Positions 24,975 to 38,200 of a stretch of 64,000 nucleotides of DNA are shown here, one piece after another; position 1 is the stretch's first letter, and every line of letters begins with the position of its first letter. The translations under genes were made by a program, and so were the position numbers. This stretch comes from Tetracladium setigerum (Eukaryota > Ascomycota > Leotiomycetes > Helotiales), in NCBI GenBank assembly GCA_031472005.1, contig PZJY01000001.1, forward strand, positions 4,340,001 to 4,404,000, written 5' to 3'. A model generated the notes under the pieces. That model was not told where the DNA came from. It did not search any database and was given only the letters and a program-made list of their open reading frames with translations.

Positions 24975-27900
24975 TAGCTTTTTAACTCTGATCGATCGTT
25001 GTGTTGTGAAGATCCTCGATCGATGGAATGTGATTTGTGAATGAATGAGGTCAACGAGCTGGATGGAGTAATGGCGAGCAATGAGCACGACGACAAAAAA
25101 AGAACAGGAAATCTAGCGAGCTCTCGAATGATGAGCTGTCGGCTATTCAGGCAACTGATTTCGGGTGATATTTCCTGGAGATGGTGTCAAGTGGCGTTTG
25201 GGTTTGGACGGAGTTGCCTTGCTTGCTTGTATGTATTTATTACTTATAATTATCTCCAATGGAATATCCGCATTTGCCTTCCCCACACAAATCTTATGCG
25301 AGGTCGTTCGAGGTTTGTTCGTTCTTGATTCCTTTCCCGGTAATTTGTGTGGAAGTAAGTACTTCTGCAACACAAAAGTCTTTCATGTTTTTGTCCCCGT
25401 TCAAGTAGAGTTTGAGTTATGTATCTATTGTTTCCTTTTAAGATCGAGTTCTGTCGGGTTGTTCCGAAGTTTCGAACTCTGGGTTTGAAAGTCGTCGATT
25501 TGATTGGCTCCGCGCCGCAGGGAGGTAAGGAAGTCGTTTGGTTGCACGACGTAGCGGGAGGACGTGGTGTATTGTTTGTACGTTATCGTACGTCGTTCTC
25601 TCAGAAGCAGATCAAGTCCATGTGCAGTGTGCAGGTTGCTGTTGTGTAAGGTGTCTTTACCCAGCGTTCTGCTGAACCTTTGGCGTAGTTGTGTGACATG
25701 GGAGCCACAGCCGGGGTGAGTTTGAACTTTCATGATTTTGTGTTATGTGTGCGAAGTATTGTTGGGGAAGACTGGTTGAATATGAGACTGCGTGTGTATA
25801 ATGGACCTCGGAGGATGGAGGGGTAGGTAGTCTTGGTAGATATTGCGAGAGTTGGACTTTTGTTGTTGAGATTGGCGAAGTGTGTAATGCCACTTTGAAT
25901 CTTCTGCGTAAAAATTGTCAGCGCTGTCTTTTCAGAGATACAGAATTTCCCTAGGACGAGTCCTCTCTATCCACATCCATTCATTCAATCTCATCTCTTG
26001 AGTAAACAAGCCGAGCAGTATAGGGATGGTCTTCCTCTCTCTTTTCATTTCCCTTCGAGTATTCCTCGGAGTTTGGCAGCCAGTAAAACTATCCCTTGGA
26101 TAATGATTCATTATAGATTAAAGATGTCCATAGACAAGAGGAAAAGCGGAAGATAGCTCTGTAAATCGCGAAAGTGTCAAGTGATTGAGGAGTGTTCTCC
26201 AATGTTCGGTTCCGAGAAATCCTTCGAGGACCTGAAGCACCAAGGCTTGACGATAGATGCACAGAAGGTGTGACATGTCTCTGCAAGTGATGATAGATAG
26301 GTTCTTTGTGTTGAGAATGCGGCGACAAAGAATGGAAAGTGAACCTCAGACCTACACAGAAGGACAAGACTGGGAGAAGCTTGGGAGTATGATCAAAAAT
26401 ACCGAAGTTACCTTGACAGGATACCAGCACCAATCTAGAGGAGGGGAGACTCGGTTTCTAAAGTATCTGCAGCACATGTGGCGATCTTCAGTTTCCGATA
26501 CATCAGATTGACCAGATCTTCTTAAGATATAAAGTTTGAGGCTGATTAGGATCCAGATGAACCCGTAGCAGCAGCGCCAAGCTAAAAATCCTTAGCTTCA
26601 ACTATCGGGTAAGTTAACCGAGAAAAATATCAGATGCATTCTGATATCTGACAGTAAAGTAGGTCGAGAATGATTCTACGAAATATTGAGTTCACACCTT
26701 GGCATCTAGAAGTGTCTTGTGATACGAAGAGCTTTTGCAGTAATTTTTGCCACTTTTTAGAGGCGAGAGTGAAATACTGTAGATACGAGTGTATGGATAA
26801 AAGGATAGAGCGGCAACAATAACAATGGGGCAGCAAATTCCAACTCCATGGTTGATGGACCACGCGCCAAGGCCGCGTCATCATAATCCTTTGACAACAC
26901 CACCACATTTTCCTACTTGATAGCACGAAAACAAACATAGGCTTCATGTCAGCTTCATTGCGTGTTTTCCGATTGGATTGACTGCGTATTTCCAGAGATC
27001 GGATGTTGCTCCGAAATGAAGTATTGCGCTGGCGGTTGTCGATACACGGCAAAAATGCACTAAAAAGTACGGAGGTACTTAATTTGCTACGGAATATGCT
27101 TAACACCACTTCAATGATGTCGACAAACCCTAAGACTCAACTGTCGCAAATTGCTGATAAGAGAAATCACGTAGTATTAATTGATACTCGAGATGAGCAT
27201 ACTTGCATTTCTTCGAGGTGTTGCTCGGTATGTGGTGCGAGTTGATGGAGGGCGGCCAGGTCCTCTACCATTTTTCGGCTCCGAATAAATTTCAAGCTGT
27301 CAGCAGACAACAGAACAGCAAATAACGAAAAGTTTATGAAAGAGCAATGATGTATGCATCTCATTTTGTTATACTTCGGAAGAATGAAGGTCGGGGATCT
27401 GCACTTCATTTCCACATCCTCGTAGCTCAACGTTCGGAAATGACTGCAACTACTTAGCATCGCTTTCTATAAGGTGACAAGGGTCGAAGCTAGCAAGTGT
27501 ATCACATGATTATAATCGCCAATGATGTACACCCACTTGGATAAACTTCCAACTGTATAAATTGACTGATCTGGCGGCGTTGGATAGAGAGAGGGAAGGA
27601 CTTTCGAATTCGGCAGGCTACTATCTACCTACACACATTTCCGGCATATAATTGACAGGAGATGGTACAAGTTGACAGTAGAAGATATGTGGACGTGGTG
27701 GTCATTTCAATTAATCTCTGATCGAGGGACGTAACTTACCGAGCTTCTTGTTTTTGACTTGCTAAAAGGGTGAAATTGCTTGGGTGATGTATTGATCAAA
27801 GAGAATAGGCAGTGCGACAGTAACAACAGAATCGGTAACACTTGCTTAATTGACAATAAGCAATCTTTGTCGACTGATCACAGCCGTTAATCAAGATTAC

Positions 27901-29084
27901 TGCACGTAGTATGAGTATGGCCTTATTTTCGAAAAACTGGTAAGTGTCAATCTCAGCGGTCAACAATATATAGGTCTTCGATACCTTCCTTCACTTTGTC
28001 CATGAGCTCATCCATTTCTTCAGGCAGCAAATTGCTTGATGAACGCCTCATTCTTCTGCTCCTTAATAATAAGCTTATTTTCTCCTTTTTAAAAATCAAC
28101 ATCGCTATCGAAGGTCAAATACCTCATTTTGAGATCAACAATCATGAACATCTCGGCCTGTCCACGATATGAGGTTGTGCGAACTAATCTCACTTCATCA
28201 GAACCTTCCACTGTCAGAATAACAACTGCCAATATTGGGATGCACCTCTTGAGCTATAAAATGTCGTCAATAACGATGGTAAGACGTCTAAACATTCCTT
28301 TTAGTCACGAGAGAATCCCTTCCACCGTCGCACGGTGCACTATATTACTTTCAATACCTGAAGATGATGGGCTTAATTATCTTCAAACGTTTTGATCACT
28401 TCACATCTGAGAAGAGCATATACTTGACGTTCCAAAAAATATTATCATCTATTTTGACGAAGACTGAAGTCCGCAATACTATGTATCGTTGTCGAATTTC
28501 ACACACTAAACGAAAGACAACAGTTTTGATTTGACAATGACTCTACGGGTGTAGGATATTATTCTGTTTTATTGACTGAGAATAGTATCATTCGCTCGAT
28601 TATGACACAAAATGAAGACTCCTTCGAGTGATGAGGGAATAGGAGGGTGTAGTTGTGACTGAGAAAAAGCGTGGAAAATATAGAGATGATTGAGTCTAGA
28701 AATCAAGATATTTATAACTTGATGAAAGAAGAACTCGATGGTTGAATTAGAGGAGTTACTCAGCCTGATGAGGGAGACTCGCACTTGCTGCGTACTGTAT
28801 AAGGGAACAACTGTGGCCAGGAAGGGCGCAACTTCCATGCAGGAAGATAGTAAAAAATGAGGTGAAATTTATTCCTATGCTTTTTTTTTCATTTCATCAT
28901 CTCGTTCTATGCAGTGCACACACATGCCGCTATGAACTTTCCTCACAAACAGACAGTATCTCTTCTATCCGTGGAAAAAAGGAAAGAGTCATGTGATGTA
29001 TGCAAATGTCAAGGTAAACAACTCCAACCCCCATACTTAAATGGTAAAAGAAAGAATTACAGCCCCCAACTACTTCAAACCCAC
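24975..29084. other. Gene-poor region, partly AT-rich
   Basis: About 4.1 kb without an intact gene between the bHLH gene and the convergent eIF3b gene. It becomes AT-richer after about 26500 and holds a probable decayed coding relic at 27957-28400. Confidence 0.5.
27957..28400 (-). pseudogene. Decayed coding relic, family unknown
   Basis: On the minus strand one frame reads like ordinary protein for about 110 codons (for example RRLTIVIDDIL, ILTVEGSDEVRLVRTTSYRG, AEMFMIVDLKMRYLTFDSD). It is interrupted by TAG and TAA codons, and then continues in another frame as LLPEEMDELMDKVKEGIEDL. Both interrupting stops could derive from CAG or CAA by C-to-T change. No family was recognised, and the evidence is compositional only. 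Confidence 0.3.
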
Positions 29085-31409
29085 TCACGCAATGATTTCT
29101 TCGGTCTCCTCCAGCACTTCCTCTACGATCTCCTCGATGATTTGATCTTCGCTCTCATCGGTCTTCTTGATCAATCCCTCGATTGGATCAAGCGGCAAAC
29201 CCAAAATCTCACGCTCCTCAAGAACATCAGCAACGATCGAAGCTCTCCATTGAACCCACTCCTCCAAGAGTCTGCGTCTCTCTTCGACAACTGCGAGATC
29301 GGCAGAGGCACCACGGTCGGCGTCTTCTTGGTCGAAGATGACGCTGTACTTTCGGAGGGTCTTGCGAATTTGCTTTTGCTCTTCCTTGGTGAGGAGCGTT
29401 GGTGGTCGTGGACGCCAGAGCCATTGCTTGAATTTCTCGACTGGCTCCTCGCGGAGTTGCTCACCCTTGAAATCGTAGAGATGGTAACCGTTTTCCATCT
29501 AATTTTTTATATTAGTTTGAAGTATGAAAGAGGATAACAATAACTTACAGTGTGCTTCCAGACTGAAGCGCTTGTGGCAACGAATCGTCCAGTAGGGTCC
29601 CAATCAATATCAGTTACACCGTAATGATCAGCAGTGTTCATGAGTTGAAGATTCGCCGTCAAGTCCTTGTCGCTTTCAGGCTTCTCGCCCTCGAAGTCCA
29701 TATCGAAGAATTCCATCTCGAAGCTTTGTTGGGAGTGAACCGTAGCAACAATAACGAATCTACCCTTTGGTGACCAGTAGATGGCATTGCTGTTCTTTTT
29801 GTCGTATGTTCGAATGTGCTTGAAGTTACCTGGAACGGGACCTTTGATCTTCTCTGGGCAGTAGAAGCTGACGGATGTCTTTGGAGGAACAGCTGTTGGT
29901 GCAACAACTTCAGCGGTTGTGATGATGACGAAACGGTCACCCTTTGGTTCCCATGCAAAGTTGACGACAGTATCCTTGATAGAGTCAACAACCTCAACGG
30001 GTACACCCTTTTCTCGCACACGGAATATTTCGAGACTGGTAGCCAAGGACTTCTTCGATTTCGAATGACGATCAACCTTGACACAAAGATACGAGGCATC
30101 GGATTGCCAGTGAAGTTTTGCGTCTGTAACACTGAAGAGGTTGAGTGTTCTGACGATTTCCTTGGAAGGAATGCTCATCAAGCCGACCTTTGCAGGGTTG
30201 CTGCCGATCTCTGGAGTCCAGTAGCAGAAGAGTTGCTCATAAGTCTTGACACCATCGCGATGAGGAGTTGCAGGGGCCCAGTCGAAGTCCATAACACCAT
30301 CAATCTTGATTGAGGTTTTGTCTAAAAGTCCCATGCGTGGTAACTCGTAGACTGAAATAGAAGCACCTTGAGTCAATCGTGCAACGTACTTGTCATCCGA
30401 AGACCACTTGAAAGCTGGCCAAACGACCTTTCTCTTCATTGGCTGGCCAGATTCGTCGTTGCTGTCACTTGGGAGGTCCAAGTTGGCGAACGAACGAAGG
30501 GGCTTTCCAGTCTCAATATCCCAGATGACATAGTTCTTTCCGTCATCATCAACCGACAAAGCTGGGTGTCCATCCTCTGGAATTGAGATGGGGCGATTCG
30601 ACCAGGTAGTGAGGTACTTCTCTCCGGGCGAATAATCCACCAAGTTGACAAATGGGTGTGCGAATCGCTTTTGGCGGGTCCAGGATGGTCCACCCCAGAG
30701 CTGAACACCTTGCTGGTGCATAGATGTGAGATATGTACCGAGAGGAGACCATTGCACGAATGATTCGGTCCAGTGTTTTCGGTCGACGATAGGCTCTGGG
30801 TTGTCTTTTTCGTTGTTCCAGACGACAGAAACGCTCTCATCTTTGTAAATTACAATCTGGTCACGTCCTCGACCACTTGGATCTGCCAACCACGACCTCA
30901 AATGCTCCTTCTCCTGGAACTCGTCCACATGTGGTGGGGTGTATTTCTCGTCAATGCGACCTTCGCGACCGAATCGTTCGATGTCGGTGAGCTTGTTGAC
31001 TCGAAGAGTGTGCTTTTTGTCAAGGGAACACCGTCCAATTGTTTGCACGCAGCGATAGCTTCAACTGGGGTGGAATACTCGACGAAGGCATATCTAGGGA
31101 GATTAGTACCACGGTAATATTAGATATCGGCTGCTCGTACCTTTCAGACTTGCCATCTGCGCCCAAGGGCATGTGCACAGAATCCTCGCGAACCTTGCCA
31201 ACCGCATTCAACTTGCGCAACAAGAACTTGATCAACTTTGACTTAGTTTCCTCCGTGACCTCTGGCAATCCATCGATAACCACAAATGCATCCAATCCTT
31301 GCTCAAGTTGAACCTCGAATCTCTCTCGTAGATCGGAGAAGTCTAGTTCCTCATCCTCATCGTAATCCTCCTCCTCTGGGTCTGGTAGGTGGTCGAAACT
31401 CGGCGCCAT
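29085..31409 (-). CDS. PRT1: Translation initiation factor eIF3 subunit b, one apparent frame break
   Basis: Core scaffold of eIF3, which binds the 40S subunit and recruits eIF1, eIF5 and mRNA. Exons are 31141-31409, 29549-31093 and 29085-29498, coding about 742 residues. The acidic N-terminus (DPEEEDYDEDEELDFSDL) leads into the RRM (FVVIDGLPEV ... YAFVEYST), then the nine-bladed beta-propeller of WD-like repeats (WSPLGTYLTSMHQQGVQLWG, FKWSSDDKYVARL, IDWDPTGRFVATSASVWKH) and the C-terminal helix that binds eIF3i/g (RRRLLEEWVQWRASI). At 31024-31026 the frame jumps by one base just after the RRM: three C are read where four are needed between DGVP and LDKKHTLRVNKL. In an essential gene this is almost surely a sequence error. 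Divergent from CCT2. Confidence 0.95.
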
Positions 31410-31847
31410 GATTGCGGTTCTTCCCTCCTTCTTGTTCTCCACCTATCTCTTGATTCCTTCCTTGTCTTGTTGTTGTTGTTTTGGTTGTTTTGGTTGTTCG
31501 ACGTTTGAGGACGATGGAGGTTGTTTGCGAATATGCCCCGCCTTTCTTTCACTTTTCAGATGTGTGAAGCAGAGGTCGAGGGAGCGTCCTAGTGGTATTT
31601 TACGGTACCGGAGCGTTTTTGCAGTATTTCGAGTGATATTTACTCTCGAGACAAAAGGAGCGTGGCAAGTCGGGGGAGTTCGAGCAATTTTGACGGTCTC
31701 GATCAAAAGTTTTCGAGATTGTGGGAGACCTGGGTTTTTGGCCTGAAAATGGCTTGGCGTTTTGGCGTTGGTGGGCCGGAATTTTTGGAGAGCTTCTACG
31801 CGACGCATCTTTTTTATACAACACCACAAACACTACAATCCAACATC
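31410..31847. promoter_or_regulatory. Divergent promoter eIF3b / CCT2
   Basis: 438 bp between the two start codons must hold both promoters and leaders. A TTTTTTATACAAC element lies at about 31809-31821, shortly before the CCT2 start. Both genes serve growth-linked protein synthesis and folding, so co-regulation is plausible but not shown. Confidence 0.5.
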
Positions 31848-33690
31848 ATGGCCTCCTTCAACCCTACACAGATCTTTGACGATGGAACGACCGAGGAGAA
31901 GGGAGAGAATGCTCGTCTTTCCGCCTTCGTGGGAGCTATTGCGGTTGGTGATTTAGGTACGTTTGTCACCCTATTTACAATTCTAGGCACTCGCCTCTGA
32001 ACCAAAGTCACCAGCACTGTTGTTTGCAAAACTCACATGGTACAATAACTGACTTGATGCAGTAAAATCGACTCTTGGACCGAAAGTTTGTCGCCTTTTG
32101 CGGACTTGACGGAGTCTTTAGCAGCTAACAAATCGTAGGGCATGGACAAGATCTTGCAGAGCGCCAGCACAGGAGAGATTATGGTCACAAATGATGGAGC
32201 AACTATTCTCAAATCGATAGCTTTAGATAACGCTGCGGCGAAGGTCCTCGTCAACATCTCCAAAGTACAGGACGACGAAGTAGGAGACGGAACCACCTCA
32301 GTCACAGTTTTGGCCGCCGAGTTATTACGGGAAGCCGAAAAGCTGGTCGACAAGAAGATCCACCCCCAGACGATTATCGAGGGTTACAGAATAGCTAGCA
32401 TTGCAGCTTTGGCAGCTTTGGAGAAGTCTGCGGTGGACCACAGCGCGAGCCCAGAGGCTTTTAAGAAGGACCTTTTGGCAATCGCGAGAACAACACTCAG
32501 CTCCAAGGTTCTTTCGCAAGATAGGCATCACTTTGCGGAGCTTGCCTGCGATGCTATTCTTAGAATGAAGGGCTCGGGAGACCTTAGTCACATTCAGATT
32601 ATCAAGAAGGCCGGTGGAAAGCTCCAGGATTCATATCTCGACGAGGGATTCATTCTGGACAAAAAGATCGGTGTCAACCAGCCCAAGAGATTAGAGAAGG
32701 CTAAGATTTTGGTTGCGAATACTGCGATGGACACAGATAAGATTAAGATCTTCGGCGCTCGAGTTAAGGTTGGCTCGACCGGCAAGCTCGCAGAGTTGGA
32801 GAAGGCAGAAAAAGACAAGATGAAGGCAAAGGTGGAGAAGATCAAGGCACACGGCATCAACTGCTTCATCAACCGACAGCTCATCTACAACTGGCCGGAG
32901 CAACTCTTTTCCGACGCCGGAATCATGTCCATCGAGCACGCCGACTTTGACGGTATCGAGAGACTGGCCTTGGTTACAGGCGGTGAGATCACATCTACTT
33001 TTGACCACCCAGACCAAGTCAAACTCGGACAATGTGACCTTATTGAAGAGGTCATCATCGGCGAGGATACTCTGATCAAGTTCTCCGGTGTAGCAGCCGG
33101 TCAAGCATGCACCATCGTCCTCCGAGGCGCCACCGAACAACTCCTAGACGAAGCCGAACGTTCCCTCCACGATGCCCTTGCCGTTCTCTCCCAGACCATC
33201 AAAGAGCCACGAACCACCCTCGGTGGTGGATGCGCCGAGATGTTGATGGCCAAGGCCGTCGAAGGCGCTGCTCTCCGTGTTGATGGAAAGAAGCAAATTG
33301 CAGTCACAGCGTTTGCGACCGCTTTGCGTCAACTCCCAACTATTCTTGCTGACAATGCTGGTTATGATTCCAGCGAGTTGGTGGCGAAGTTGCGAACTGC
33401 CATGTATGATGGTATGACCACGTATGGATTGGATCTATTGACACCGGGTGGTGGAATCACCGATATGCGCGAGTTGGGCATCATTGAGAGTTATAAGTTG
33501 AAGAAGGCTGTCGTTTCCTCTGCTTCTGAAGCTGCTGAAGTAAGTTATCCTTTTCTTTTCCCATGCCGTCCCTTCCTACCTACCTACTCTATTCTACTAC
33601 ACCTATCAGGATTAGTCTCTAACAGACCTATAGCTTTTACTGAGAGTGGATAACATCATTCGAAGCGCACCAAGAAAGCGTGAAAGGTAG
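31848..33690 (+). CDS. CCT2: T-complex chaperonin subunit beta (CCT2)
   Basis: One of the eight subunits of the cytosolic TRiC/CCT chaperonin that folds actin and tubulin. Four exons, 31848-31956, 32063-32085, 32139-33539 and 33634-33690, total 1590 nt or 529 residues, the usual size. The 23-nt second exon encodes most of KSTLGPK, and the last exon gives LLLRVDNIIRSAPRKRER. Group II chaperonin motifs are clear: STLGPKGMDK at the nucleotide-binding loop, NDGATILKSI, and GDGTTSV with the Asp that activates water, plus GGGCAEMLMA and the GLDLLTPGGGITDM region. The gene has no frame breaks, in contrast to several neighbours. It shares a short divergent promoter with eIF3b. Confidence 0.97.
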
Positions 33691-34417
33691 AGTGGAGTAG
33701 ACAGATCGAAGGGGTGGGCGAGGACTTCGCAGGCAGAGATCTGAAGCGAAGGGGAGCAATGTTCCTGTATGATGTAAAGGGGAAGAAGAAAAATTAAAAA
33801 GACAAAAGCGGATGGATGTCATTCTTGTACCCAAATACCATAGATCATATTTCCAGGTTGAAGCCCGTCAATAATGAATGGAAAGTAAGCAAAAAGCCGG
33901 CGTGTTTGATATCTGGTGGTTCTGGTAAAAATTTTCAAAAAATTCTTAGCCAAGTGGCTGCTATTTAATCAAGTGATTTACGCACAATAAGCAGACACAC
34001 ATTCAGAGCAAAACGAAGGCATTGGGACTTTGTATGTAGAGTTTTCTTTTGGGAAAACACCTGACTTCAGTTTTTGATGGAAAATTACCCCTTATCAATA
34101 ACAAAATTCAAAATTTCACAAAGGTAGAGAAAGAGAGATACCAAGGTATTTTTTGAAATAATCTTTTGTTTTTTGCCGCTTGTAAATAAGTTTAAAGCGA
34201 TGCTTTACTCATCCCAAATAAATCCCGAACTCCTTCCATCACACACATGAACATAAAAAGGTTAGGTAAGTGTTACAACAAAAAATAAACCACATCAAGT
34301 GATTAACATTCAATCCAATCCAATAATCATCTTCCATCAAGAATATTCCCCTTTTTTCTCTCTCTCGGTTCAATCCAACTTGACTTGTATAGTATACAGG
34401 GTATTGAATTACCATAT
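33691..34417. other. Intergenic between convergent genes
   Basis: 3' flanks of CCT2 and the cupredoxin gene, AT-rich, no gene seen. Confidence 0.6.
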
Positions 34418-35272
34418 TTAGATAACAGCAGCACCAATCAAACCAGCGACACCCAACAGACCCCAAGAGACGGAGCCACGGCTGGCAGCACCAGGAGTGC
34501 TAGTAGCAGAAGGCGAGGACGAAGCAGTGCCGGAAACAGCGGCGGCAGCAGCACCGAGGGTTCCTCCTTGAACGGTGGATGGGGCGGTGTTGGCTTGGGC
34601 TTTAGCGGCGCCGGCGAGGTAGTTTGTGATTGTGCGGGTTTGGTTTGCGGCTCTGTTTATTGATGGACTTGTTAGTTTTTTATTTTTGTTTGTTTTTTGT
34701 TGCTATATTGGGGAAAGGAAAGAATGTCTGGGGAGAGAAAGAAGATGTTGGAAAGAGGAACTTACGGAGGGTTGATGACACCACCCATTCCACCTTGGCA
34801 GTGAGAGCCGGTTGCGCAGTAGTACCAGATGGGACCGGTGGAGTTGACCTTGATGGAGAAGACTGTTGGGACATTCCTGAGGCGATGGCGACGGGGCCGG
34901 AGAAGAAAGAGCTGGTGTTGAGAGGTTGGCATGGGTTGTCGAAGGAGGATTGAGCAACGGAGTGTGCCTTGGGCCAGAAGTGGAACTCAACCTTTGGGGA
35001 AATTGTCAGTATATTGGTTTGACTTGTTTCGGGTGGTGGTGATGAAGTGAAGGAAGGCTTACAGTGTCTCCAACTGGGACGGTCATGTTGTTTGGCTCGA
35101 AAGTCAAACCAGTCTGGCCGACCTTGACGATGTGAATGCCATTGGTAGCGGCCGAGGAAGTCGCAGCAGCCTTTTGAACCAAGGTGGTGGTGGAGGCCGA
35201 GTCTGATCCGCCGTAGTTGTATTGTGCCAAAGCGACGGCAGGGAGGGCAGCGAGAAGAGTGAGGAATTGCAT
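34418..35272 (-). CDS. Extracellular serine-rich cupredoxin, GPI-anchor type, one apparent frame break
   Basis: Exons 35063-35272, 34766-34991 and 34418-34652 give about 223 residues. It has a signal peptide (MQFLTLLAALPAVALA), then a plastocyanin-like fold with type 1 copper ligands: the His of FHFWPKAHS, then Cys, His and Met within WYYCATGSHCQGGM. A Ser/Ala/Thr-rich stalk and a hydrophobic C-terminus (WGLLGVAGLIGAAVI) without charged end residues point to GPI anchoring. Many filamentous fungi carry these wall-surface proteins; redox partners are unknown. Exon 2 loses one base between about 34870 and 34885, since SGPVAIAS and NVPTVFSIKVNSTGPIWYY lie in different frames with no intron between. 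Confidence 0.85.
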
Positions 35273-38200
35273 ATTGACGGGTTTTGATGGGTATTAACGG
35301 TTAAAGACGATTGATTGGAAGAATTGGATTGAAGTTGAAACAAGTAAAATAGAAGCGGATCAACCGACTGTAGAGAAGTGAAAGGTTATGAAAAGTGTGC
35401 GTGGAAGCGAGGAAGACGAAGAACGAGATGATGGAATGAGAAGATTGTTTTGAGAAGATTTGAGAGGGATAAACATTGTGTACTTATATACCAGAACAGA
35501 GAGAGAGAGAGTCTGATGTTCGCGGCAACCAGCCGCCTCTTTCATCGTTGCGGATGGATGCGGGGTCTTGAGTTTTGGGTGTTGATGGCTCAAACGTGAT
35601 GGTGTTTGAGGTCTTTGTCTGAGCGGCTGAGCTGGGAGGGCGGTTGGTGCTTTGCGAGTTTTAAGCGCTGGCAGGTCATCTGAATTTAGAGTTCGGAGAT
35701 TAAATGAAGATCGAAGATAGAGAGAGGGAGGATAATGTTTGTTGTGTTTATTTATGGTGTTATGTAGAAGACTCATTATCATTATTATATATAAAAAGAT
35801 CTCTCTGAATAGATTGTACAGTATCTCTGCTGCTTCTTGAGGTGCCGTGACTTGCATTGTGGAGGTGGAGCCTTGCGGGAACTTGGCACTCGCTTACGTG
35901 TCTTGGCCCTTGTTTGTGTCATCCCAACCTGCCAAGTATATGGAAGTCAGGTAAGAAAAAGGGGATGCGCTCGCTTTCCCCATTTCCCTTCCCCTTGTCT
36001 CTTCTTCCCTTTCTTTCTTTCACCCGAACCACTCACGGAGATGGCTAAGCGTAGATCCTCTCCCTCCTTGGGTCCTTGCTCGCACTTGCTCGGATTCATC
36101 TGTTGACTCCAAGAAAACTTGGGACTTCGTTTCACAGAATGGATGTTTCTAATCCGAAGTCGTGACACAAAGTTGAAACACACACATCCAAGCTCTGCCT
36201 ACCGCAAGGAGTCAAGGACTGATTATTTCACCCTCCCTTTCTCGCCGTCTTTGCCATGAATGTCTTGGGATTGGTAGGATAAATTCATGGTGAGGCTAGA
36301 ATACGGATAACCTTCCCTTTCGTTTGCCCCCTCCTGGGAATATCTTGACTACTCCTGGGAAACGTTGGAGCAACGAACTACTCCGAGTACCTCAGTCCTG
36401 ACTACAGTACTACTGAACGGCACGGGATATTTGGGTGTTTGTTTCCCTTGATCTCCTCCCTCCTCGGCTGATCGGTTCCCCTTCAAACTTGAGCTAATCA
36501 CATCGCTTCGCTTTGTGAGCAGCATGGCCTGACTTTTCGAGCTTCGTGATCTTCGGAGTGTCGCCCGGCGTTTCAATATCATTTCTCGTGCACTACTCCT
36601 ACTACTACTGGGATGAAGTGTGCACTTCTCATTATGTCATGAATTTCTCTTATTCTTGCGATTCTTGCAAATCTTCGACCACCTCCCTCCCTTGCTCTCA
36701 CTTATTTAATCATACCTCAACACCCGGCTGGGCTCGTTATCCTTGGAGGAACAATTCTTCGTTCCTGAAATTGCGGACCTTTGGAGATAATCCTTTAGTG
36801 GAATTTGTCGACAACTGCTCGGTTGTGTGTAGCGATGGTATTTTGGAGATGTGCATGAATTCGAACATCTTTCAATTCACAGCCGACTACTGCGCAACAA
36901 ACACAGGACTTTTCAGCGATCGAATAAACAAACAACAAGCAGCCTACCAATACGCCAATGAATTTCGATATTTGCTCTTTGCCCTTTTCGTGGATTGGAT
37001 AGAAGGTTGGCGGATTGGATGGAAGACTGGATATATGGGTGCTGTGTTGACTACTGTTTGACTACCCTTCATGTGACGACAGGGCCTGCGCCAGGTATTT
37101 CGAAGAGTGAGATATCGCCGACAGACAAGAGTTATAGGTATGCATTTCTATTATTTGTGCTGGGAGACGCCGGAAGAGTCAACAGCTCGTTTGACTTTGA
37201 TCGTGCCTGTCGAATTGCTATCTTCGGGCTCCGAATTGGCTGAGCACACGTGGCCGGCATGAGAAATATTCGGTACTGTATTTCCTGTATGCTATCTTTG
37301 AAGGGTCTTCCGAAAGGAGTTCGCTACATTATTGTTTTTAGTGGCTCTCTATGAGGGTAGGTGGGAGGGCCCTTTCGCATGAACAAATGGCTGGCTCGTC
37401 CAAAACCACTAGCAGTCGGCGGGGAGGCCAGCAGAGAATGATTCTTGGAACCCATTGAAGCTGATCAGGATATTCACCGCTCTCCGTCTTGAGAAGGTGA
37501 TCGTATGGATTGTTGGTGAAGGCCACCGTGGCCAGATCAGCCATGATTCTCTGTTATCTATCTCCGATCAGCCCGCGATCCCAAGTCAGGCAGCAGTCAA
37601 CACTTTCAAACTTCAAGACGGGGATCTGTCGCAAGCGCCGAGATAAATAGTAGAGTACAGAAGGGAGAGAATCAAATCGCCAGGGTAGGAATGTTCATGA
37701 GGCTTTTGATGTTGAGCTGGGAATGTTGGATGGGAAATATGTCCGATGTTGAGACGCAAGTTAAGTGGAAAAAGAAAATAAGAAAAGCATTGCAAAGATG
37801 ATATAAATTCAAAAACGGCCACGAGTGAAAGAAGAACAGAAAAGAACAATCTCCACGTTGTATCTGCCCTGCCGGATATGATGAAATGAAAGACGACCCC
37901 CTACGGTGTGCGTTGCGTGGCAGAGCTAAGCGACATGAATGCAAAACAAATATGATAAATGTGAAGTGCTATCGGAAAGATCCTCCTCTTTGTTTCTGTA
38001 AAACCACCACTTACGTAGCCAAGTACAAATACTGTGTGAAGTGTAACTTTCCCATAAGCTATTGGATCTCGATGAAGCAAAAGGTCATGCCGATATGCCG
38101 CAGAAGACACGATTGTCATATTCAACCGGCCTCCGCCCTCATAGCGATCAATGCATCAATAATGCCCGCCGAATAATGAATCTGATAGATCGGACGAGAT

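Noticed and set aside
28129..28395. 88-codon plus-strand frame
   Set aside because: It is antisense to the decayed relic and shows no features of its own.
34680..34990. Ser/Pro-rich frames in the cupredoxin exon 2
   Set aside because: They are wrong-frame readings beyond the one-base break; the copper-ligand segment lies in the third frame.
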